From: Hyphomonas sp.
Lineage (GTDB): Bacteria > Pseudomonadota > Alphaproteobacteria > Caulobacterales > Hyphomonadaceae
Assembly (NCBI GenBank): GCA_024743015.1
Contig: JANSXJ010000099.1
Span: 1-11,019, forward strand
Direction: 5' to 3'
Length of the DNA stretch: 11,019 bases
The notes under the pieces are model-generated. The model did not search any database, was not told the DNA's origin, and saw only the letters and a list, made by a program, of their open reading frames with translations. Shown one piece after another: positions 6,704 through 11,019 of the stretch. The translations under genes were made by a program, and so were the position numbers. Numbering within the stretch: position 1 is the stretch's first letter; each line of letters begins with the position of its first letter.

Positions 6704-8200
6704 ATGCGCGAAGTGAGCCATTTCATTGGCGGCAAGCAGGTTGCCGGCACGTCCGGCCGGTTTGGCGATATCTACAATCCAAACACGGGTGAGGTTCAGG
6801 CCCGTGTCGCGCTGGCCACGGAAGGCGAAGTCGCAGCCGCTGTGGAGAGTGCCCAAGCTGCGCTTCCTGGTTGGGCGAACACCAATCCGCAGCGTCGCGC
6901 CCGCGTGATGTATGAATTCAAACGCCTGCTCGAGGCCAATATGGACGAGCTTGCGGAGTTGTTGTCGTCAGAGCACGGCAAGGTCATCGCCGACTCCAGA
7001 GGCGACGTGCAGCGCGGTATCGACGTGGTGGAGTTTGCTTGCGGTATCCCGCACTTGCAGAAAGGCGAGTACACGGAAGGCGCAGGCCCGGGCATCGATG
7101 TTTACTCCATGCGGCAGCCGCTTGGCGTTGTGGCCGGGATCACCCCGTTCAATTTCCCCGCCATGATTCCATGTTGGATGTTCGCGGTGGCGATTGCCTG
7201 CGGGAACACGTTTATCCTCAAACCATCAGAGAAAGATCCCAGCGTGCCGCTGCGTCTGGTTGAGCTGTTCCTTGAAGCAGGCGCACCGGAAGGCGTGCTC
7301 AATATGATCAATGGCGACAAGACGGCGGTAGACGCCCTCCTGACCCACCCGGATATCAAAGCCGTGAGCTTTGTCGGTTCGTCCGATATCGCTCAATACG
7401 TTTATTCGACAGGCACCGCGCACGGCAAACGTGTCCAGGCCATGGGCGGGGCGAAGAACCACGGCATCATACTTCCTGATTGCAATATGGAGCAGGCCGT
7501 CAAGGACATTGTCGGGGCAGCTTATGGTTCAGCCGGCGAGCGCTGCATGGCGCTGCCCGTGGCGGTCGCAGTTGGTCAGAAGACGGGCGATGAGTTTGTC
7601 GAGCGCATGCTGGACGCGGCGCGTAGCTTGAAAGTCGGCGTCTCCACCGACGCTGAAGCCCATTATGGCCCAGTCGTGTCAGCCGCACACAAAGCCAAGG
7701 TCGAGGACTATATACAAATGGGCGTCGATGAAGGTGCTGATCTGAAACTCGATGGACGCGGTCATACGCTGCAGGGGCACGAGAATGGCTATTTCATCGG
7801 CCCGTCTTTGTTCGATCATGTCAAACCTGGTATGAGAAGTTATGAAGAAGAGATCTTTGGACCCGTTCTGCAAGTCGTACGCGCTGAAAGCCTTGAAGAG
7901 GCGGCTCGTCTTCCTTCCAACCATCAATACGGGAACGGTGTCGCGATCTTCACGCAAAATGGCCGGGCCGCGCGCGAGTTTGCGTCACAGGTCAATGTCG
8001 GCATGGTCGGCGTGAACGTCCCGATCCCGGTACCGGTTAGCTATCATACATTTGGCGGCTGGAAACGATCAGCCTTTGGCGACACCAATCAGCATGGGCC
8101 TGAAGGCGTCCGGTTCTGGACCAAGATCAAGACGGTCACTTCGCGCTGGCCCGATGGGGATATTGGTGACCAGGCTTTCGTCATTCCGACGATGCAATAA
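6704..8200 (+). CDS. mmsA: Methylmalonate-semialdehyde dehydrogenase (CoA-acylating)
   Basis: This cytoplasmic enzyme oxidises methylmalonate semialdehyde (from valine breakdown) and malonate semialdehyde with NAD+ and CoA, giving propionyl-CoA or acetyl-CoA plus carbon dioxide. The product has 498 residues, the usual length. The ATG at 6704 is chosen over the GTG at 6650 because AGGAGA lies 6 bases upstream and MREVSHFIGGKQVAGTSGRF is a normal family N-terminus. Visible landmarks are the NAD-binding region PFNFPAMIPCWMF (148-160), ILKPSEKDP (171-179) and GSAGERCMA (275-283) with catalytic Cys281. The aldehyde dehydrogenase motif EEIFGP is also present. MGGAKNHGIILPD (248-259) carries Asn where most aldehyde dehydrogenases have the general-base Glu, a mark of the CoA-acylating MmsA/IolA branch. 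cobP follows after 21 bases, suggesting a shared transcript. The valine role is more likely than the inositol (IolA) role because no iol genes are seen. Confidence 0.94.
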   Translation: MREVSHFIGGKQVAGTSGRFGDIYNPNTGEVQARVALATEGEVAAAVESAQAALPGWANTNPQRRARVMYEFKRLLEANMDELAELLSSEHGKVIADSRGDVQRGIDVVEFACGIPHLQKGEYTEGAGPGIDVYSMRQPLGVVAGITPFNFPAMIPCWMFAVAIACGNTFILKPSEKDPSVPLRLVELFLEAGAPEGVLNMINGDKTAVDALLTHPDIKAVSFVGSSDIAQYVYSTGTAHGKRVQAMGGAKNHGIILPDCNMEQAVKDIVGAAYGSAGERCMALPVAVAVGQKTGDEFVERMLDAARSLKVGVSTDAEAHYGPVVSAAHKAKVEDYIQMGVDEGADLKLDGRGHTLQGHENGYFIGPSLFDHVKPGMRSYEEEIFGPVLQVVRAESLEEAARLPSNHQYGNGVAIFTQNGRAAREFASQVNVGMVGVNVPIPVPVSYHTFGGWKRSAFGDTNQHGPEGVRFWTKIKTVTSRWPDGDIGDQAFVIPTMQ

Positions 8201-8221
8201 GCACCGGCGGGTCAACGCCAG

Positions 8222-8731
8222 ATGCCAAGCACATTCATTCTCGGGGGCGCGCGGTCCGGAAAAAGCCGGCGCGCCCTGCAGCTTGCCGAAAGCCTGAGCA
8301 CGCAACGTGTCTTTGTCGCGACAGCCGAGCCGCTTGATGAAGAGATGAAGGCGCGGATTCGACACCACAAATCCGAACGCAAATCTGGGTGGGACACGAT
8401 TGAAGCACATTTAGAGCTCGTAGACGCGCTCTCGAGCGATAACGTATCCAACAAGGTTTGCGTCGTCGATTGCCTGACACTCTGGCTATCAAATCTGATG
8501 CATCACGAGCGGGACGTAGATCTAGAGACAGAGCGGTTGTGCGGACATCTGAATCAGTGCGCGGGCACCATCATACTGGTCTCGAACGAAGTCGGTCTGG
8601 GCCTGGTGCCTGAAACTCCTCTGGGGCGCGCCTTCCGCGATGCTCAAGGGCGGCTGAATCAGAGGGTTGCGGACGTTTGCGACACGGTGGAATTCGTCGC
8701 CGCGGGCCTTCCGATCAAGCTAAAAGGCTAA
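8222..8731 (+). CDS. cobP: Adenosylcobinamide kinase / adenosylcobinamide-phosphate guanylyltransferase
   Basis: This bifunctional cytoplasmic enzyme (CobP, called CobU in Salmonella) phosphorylates adenosylcobinamide and then transfers GMP to it, making adenosyl-GDP-cobinamide, the activated form that CobV/CobS joins to the lower ligand. The product has 169 residues, normal for the family. The Walker A motif GGARSGKS is at 8-15. RIRHHKSER (46-54) holds the histidine that carries GMP in CobU, so His48 or His49. VDCLTLWLSNL is at 82-92, and SNEVGLGLVPETPLGRAFRD is at 121-140. The ATG lacks a strong ribosome binding site, with only GGCGGG nearby inside a small GGCG/CGCC hairpin, which favours coupling to mmsA upstream. 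Its last 17 bases overlap, tail to tail, the cobC remnant on the other strand. Confidence 0.94.
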   Translation: MPSTFILGGARSGKSRRALQLAESLSTQRVFVATAEPLDEEMKARIRHHKSERKSGWDTIEAHLELVDALSSDNVSNKVCVVDCLTLWLSNLMHHERDVDLETERLCGHLNQCAGTIILVSNEVGLGLVPETPLGRAFRDAQGRLNQRVADVCDTVEFVAAGLPIKLKG

Positions 8732-8903
8732 GGGCCTCACCCAACCGTGAGAGCTGGATTTCCTCTGCAGGAAGGCCAATCCGTACGTGAGCAGGCATGT
8801 TTTCAAAGTGCCGGACATAAAGCCCGGCCTGTGCCAGATGCCCCCAGACTGCGTGGGCATTTTCAACCTGAACGAAGCGAAACAGGCCAGTCCGGTCATG
8901 CAT
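8715..8903 (-). pseudogene. cobC: C-terminal remnant of threonine-phosphate decarboxylase (CobC)
   Basis: An open frame of 62 residues matches only the end of CobC (CobD in Salmonella), the PLP enzyme that makes (R)-1-amino-2-propanol phosphate for the nucleotide loop of B12. TGLFRFVQV, HLAQAGLYVRHF, VRIGLP and the final RLGEALSLLA line up with the family's closing part (pattern TxLFRLV, LxxxGIxVRxF, LRxGLP, RLxxAL). Full-length CobC is about 330 residues, so about 270 N-terminal residues, including the PLP-binding lysine, are missing. The homology begins right at the cobQ stop codon, where ATG overlaps the cobQ TGA (ATGCATGA), as if a deletion had joined the two genes. An enzyme this short cannot decarboxylate threonine phosphate. 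The family call rests on recognised pattern, not a search. Confidence 0.7.
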
Positions 8904-10383
8904 CCTTCCGCACCAGCGCCGGCGTGGAGGCGAGGTTGAGCAGGGCGTCGATATCCACTGCTCGCGAAACACCCTCCGCGAGGTCGTCGAGCGCAGATTC
9001 GATCCTGGCATTGAAATTCATCTCATTGTCCGTTTGAGCGCCGGCGTCTGATAACCAGGACCGCCGAAAACCATCCGCTTCGAAGACCCCATGCAGGTAA
9101 GTGCCCTGGATGCGGTTGTCAGGAGACCTCGCGCCTTCGGCCTGACCGCGAACAATCGCAAAAGGGCGAGCTGTGTCCGGACCGTCGGTTTCGCCGACAT
9201 GGATTTCATAGCCGGTAATCGTCTCACCGGTACGAGCACAGTTTCCGGTTGCGGGAACGACACGTTTGTCTCCGGTCATGACCGTGCGAACGTTCAGGAG
9301 GCCAAGACCGGTCTCATGTCCAGCAGGACCATCATGGCCGTCCGGATCCCGAATTTCGGAGCCCAGCATTTGAAAGCCGCCACAAATTCCGAGTACGCGA
9401 CCACCCGCACGTGCGTGGGCGATCAGGTCATGGTCCCAACCCTGTTCTCGCAGAAATCGCAGGTCCCCAATCGTCGATTTCGTACCGAACAAAATAACCA
9501 GGTCTGCATCCCGAGGTAGGGGGGTGCCAGGCGGGACCCAGCGAAAGTCTATGCCAGGTTCCAGACGAAGCGGATCTGCATCATCGAAGTTTGCAATCCT
9601 AGAGAGCATAGGAGCGACGATCTTCAAGCTGCCGGTTCTGGAGCGAGGCAAGTCTTGCAATGAAACCGCGTCTTCAGCCGGCAACACTGCAGGTGCGCTC
9701 AACCAGGGGACCACACCAAAACACGGCCATCCCGTTCGAGCCTCGATGGCGCGCACGCCGTCCTCGAAAAGTGCAGGATCTCCGCGAAACTTATTGATCA
9801 GAAACCCTTCAATCATCCGAGCGTCCTCAGGCGCAAGTACGTCCTGTGTGCCAACCAGACTGGCAATCACGCCGCCCTTGTCGATATCGCCAATCAGGCA
9901 CACCGGGACCCCAGCACGGCGAGCAAACCCCATATTGGCAATATCGCGATCGCGCAGGTTGATTTCTGCGGGACTGCCTGCCCCCTCAACAATGACGAGA
10001 TCGTTCGCCTCGATCAGGCGCTGAAAGCTTTCGAGTACAGCGCCCAAGAGCTGATCGCGCGAGGCCATATATTCGGCGGCCTCCATCGCACTCAGCGCCT
10101 TGCCGTGGACCACGACTTGGGCGGTGCGATCAGTTTGCGGCTTCAGCAGAACCGGGTTCATGTCGGCATGCGGTTCGAGCCCCGCGGCGCGCGCTTGCAA
10201 AGCCTGCGCACGACCTATCTCGCCGCCCTTTGGACAGGCCATCGCATTGTTGGACATATTCTGAGGTTTGAACGGCGCGACGCGCAGACCGCGCTTTTTT
10301 GCGATCCGGCACAGCGCCGCGACGAGGACGGATTTGCCAACGTCCGACCCGGTCCCTTGCAGCATCAGGGCTTTGCCGCTCAC
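8896..10383 (-). CDS. cobQ: Cobyric acid synthase (glutamine-hydrolysing)
   Basis: CobQ (CbiP) amidates carboxylates b, d, e and g of adenosylcobyrinic acid a,c-diamide, using glutamine and ATP, to give adenosylcobyric acid in the cytoplasm. The product has 495 residues, the usual size. The N-terminal dethiobiotin-synthetase-like ATPase domain has the P-loop GTGSDVGKS at 10-18, then FKPQNMSNNAM (38-48) and VEGAGSPAEINLRDRDIANM (132-151). The C-terminal class I glutamine amidotransferase domain has the nucleophile Cys334 in GICGGFQMLG and the catalytic His431 in YLHGVFE, plus GYEIHVG at 391-397. The start is GTG, overlapping the upstream ABC ATPase stop codon by 4 bases (GTGA), so the two are translationally coupled. 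The last ten or so residues (STPALVRKDA) extend past the usual end and run into the cobC remnant. Confidence 0.95.
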   Translation of the reverse strand: MSGKALMLQGTGSDVGKSVLVAALCRIAKKRGLRVAPFKPQNMSNNAMACPKGGEIGRAQALQARAAGLEPHADMNPVLLKPQTDRTAQVVVHGKALSAMEAAEYMASRDQLLGAVLESFQRLIEANDLVIVEGAGSPAEINLRDRDIANMGFARRAGVPVCLIGDIDKGGVIASLVGTQDVLAPEDARMIEGFLINKFRGDPALFEDGVRAIEARTGWPCFGVVPWLSAPAVLPAEDAVSLQDLPRSRTGSLKIVAPMLSRIANFDDADPLRLEPGIDFRWVPPGTPLPRDADLVILFGTKSTIGDLRFLREQGWDHDLIAHARAGGRVLGICGGFQMLGSEIRDPDGHDGPAGHETGLGLLNVRTVMTGDKRVVPATGNCARTGETITGYEIHVGETDGPDTARPFAIVRGQAEGARSPDNRIQGTYLHGVFEADGFRRSWLSDAGAQTDNEMNFNARIESALDDLAEGVSRAVDIDALLNLASTPALVRKDA

Positions 10384-11019
10384 AATGCGCCGTCCATGAT
10401 AATCCGCTCGCCTTCGATCCTCGCAGAGACGCGATAAACGTCGGATAAACGTTGTGGGGTAAGCGTGTCCGCGGGTGGACCATCAGCGATGATCTGCCCG
10501 TCTTTCATCCAGATGAGTCGGGTCGCATACCGGGCGGCCAATTCGATATCGTGAAGCACGAGCAATGCGCCGCCGCCTTCGCTGACATACGACCTGATCA
10601 GATCGAGTATTCGGAACTGGTGACGCGGATCCAGCGCGGCGGTGGGTTCGTCTGCAATAAGAAGCGGCGCCTCGGACGCAAATGCACGAGCACAGTGAAC
10701 GCGCGCCAATTCTCCTCCCGAGAGCGAGCCCGTCGTCCGACGCGCCAGATGCGTCAGGTCGCACGCAACGATAGCGCGATCTACCGCAGCCGCGTCGCTT
10801 CCGGTTAGCTTTCCAAGCGTTGCACCATGGCTGAACCGCCCCAGCGACACCACGTCATGCACTTGATTGGGCCAGGCGAGGGGGCGGATCTGGGGAAGGT
10901 AGGCGATTTTGCGAGCCCGCTCGATAGGGGAGATTTTGGACGTGTCTTGCTCACCAATAAATGCCGAGCCCGAAGCCAGTGCCTGAAATCCAAGCGCTCC
11001 TCGGATGAGGCTGGTCTTA
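10380..11019 (-). CDS. ABC transporter ATPase, iron/cobalamin (BtuD/FecE-like) type (5' partial)
   Basis: The frame stays open from the stop at 10380-10382 to the right edge of the window. The first visible residues, KTSLIRGALGF, are the end of the Walker A motif (GxGKT/S), so roughly the first 40 codons are missing; the GTG at 10862 is internal. The other ABC landmarks are intact: the Q-loop AYLPQIRPLAWP, the signature SLSGGELARV (LSGGE at 10710-10724), Walker B LLIADEPTAALDP, and the switch histidine in LVLHD. The C-terminal stretch RLIWMKDGQIIADGPPADTL followed by RLSDVY is typical of ATPases that power import of siderophores, haem or vitamin B12. The coupled cobQ makes corrinoid the most likely cargo, so btuD is a reasonable but unproven name. 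The permease and binding-protein genes probably lie to the right of the window. Confidence 0.9.
   Translation of the reverse strand, partial: KTSLIRGALGFQALASGSAFIGEQDTSKISPIERARKIAYLPQIRPLAWPNQVHDVVSLGRFSHGATLGKLTGSDAAAVDRAIVACDLTHLARRTTGSLSGGELARVHCARAFASEAPLLIADEPTAALDPRHQFRILDLIRSYVSEGGGALLVLHDIELAARYATRLIWMKDGQIIADGPPADTLTPQRLSDVYRVSARIEGERIIMDGAL

Noticed and set aside
9091..10437. Several plus-strand open frames opposite cobQ
   Set aside because: They are antisense shadows of cobQ, whose full set of catalytic motifs is intact.

Overview
The window looks like the chromosome of an alphaproteobacterium. The main clues are a long TonB-dependent receptor of the kind expanded in Caulobacterales, Hyphomonadales and sphingomonads, the aerobic-type cobalamin genes cobP and cobQ, and a LuxR-type regulator with an alphaproteobacterial-style C-terminal helix-turn-helix. 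No rRNA, tRNA, transposase, integrase or CRISPR array is visible. The placement is inference from protein style and moderate GC, not from a marker gene.

Left part (1-3354), accessory-looking. It opens with the 3' end of a LuxR-type regulator that runs off the left edge. About 800 bases follow without a convincing gene (524-1331), but with several hairpins, including a possible three-way-junction RNA around 800-904. Next come a small secreted protein on the minus strand (1332-1685) and, divergent from it, a tight three-gene plus-strand cluster (1815-3354). That cluster encodes a double CxxC zinc-ribbon protein, a two-helix membrane protein, and a two-helix membrane protein with a coiled coil and a cytoplasmic domain. 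These genes use AGA/AGG arginine codons freely, unlike the genes to the right, which suggests acquisition from outside. Their function is unknown, and this cluster is the best candidate for an undescribed system here.

Right part (3804-11019), core metabolism and transport. A 911-residue TonB-dependent receptor has its own leader region (candidate promoter, perfect 10-bp palindrome, strong ribosome binding site) and ends at a clear intrinsic terminator (6581-6609). It is followed by mmsA, a CoA-acylating methylmalonate-semialdehyde dehydrogenase, and, 21 bases later, cobP (adenosylcobinamide kinase/guanylyltransferase). On the minus strand, converging on cobP, an ABC transporter ATPase cut by the right edge overlaps cobQ (cobyric acid synthase) by 4 bases. 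cobQ in turn overlaps a short C-terminal remnant of cobC (threonine-phosphate decarboxylase), which runs into the end of cobP.

Taken together, the right part is a cobalamin uptake and late-synthesis locus (transporter ATPase, CobQ, CobP) in which cobC has been reduced to a remnant. The receptor next door could be an outer-membrane partner of the transporter, and the mmsA product propionyl-CoA feeds a pathway that commonly uses B12. Both links are inferred from proximity only.
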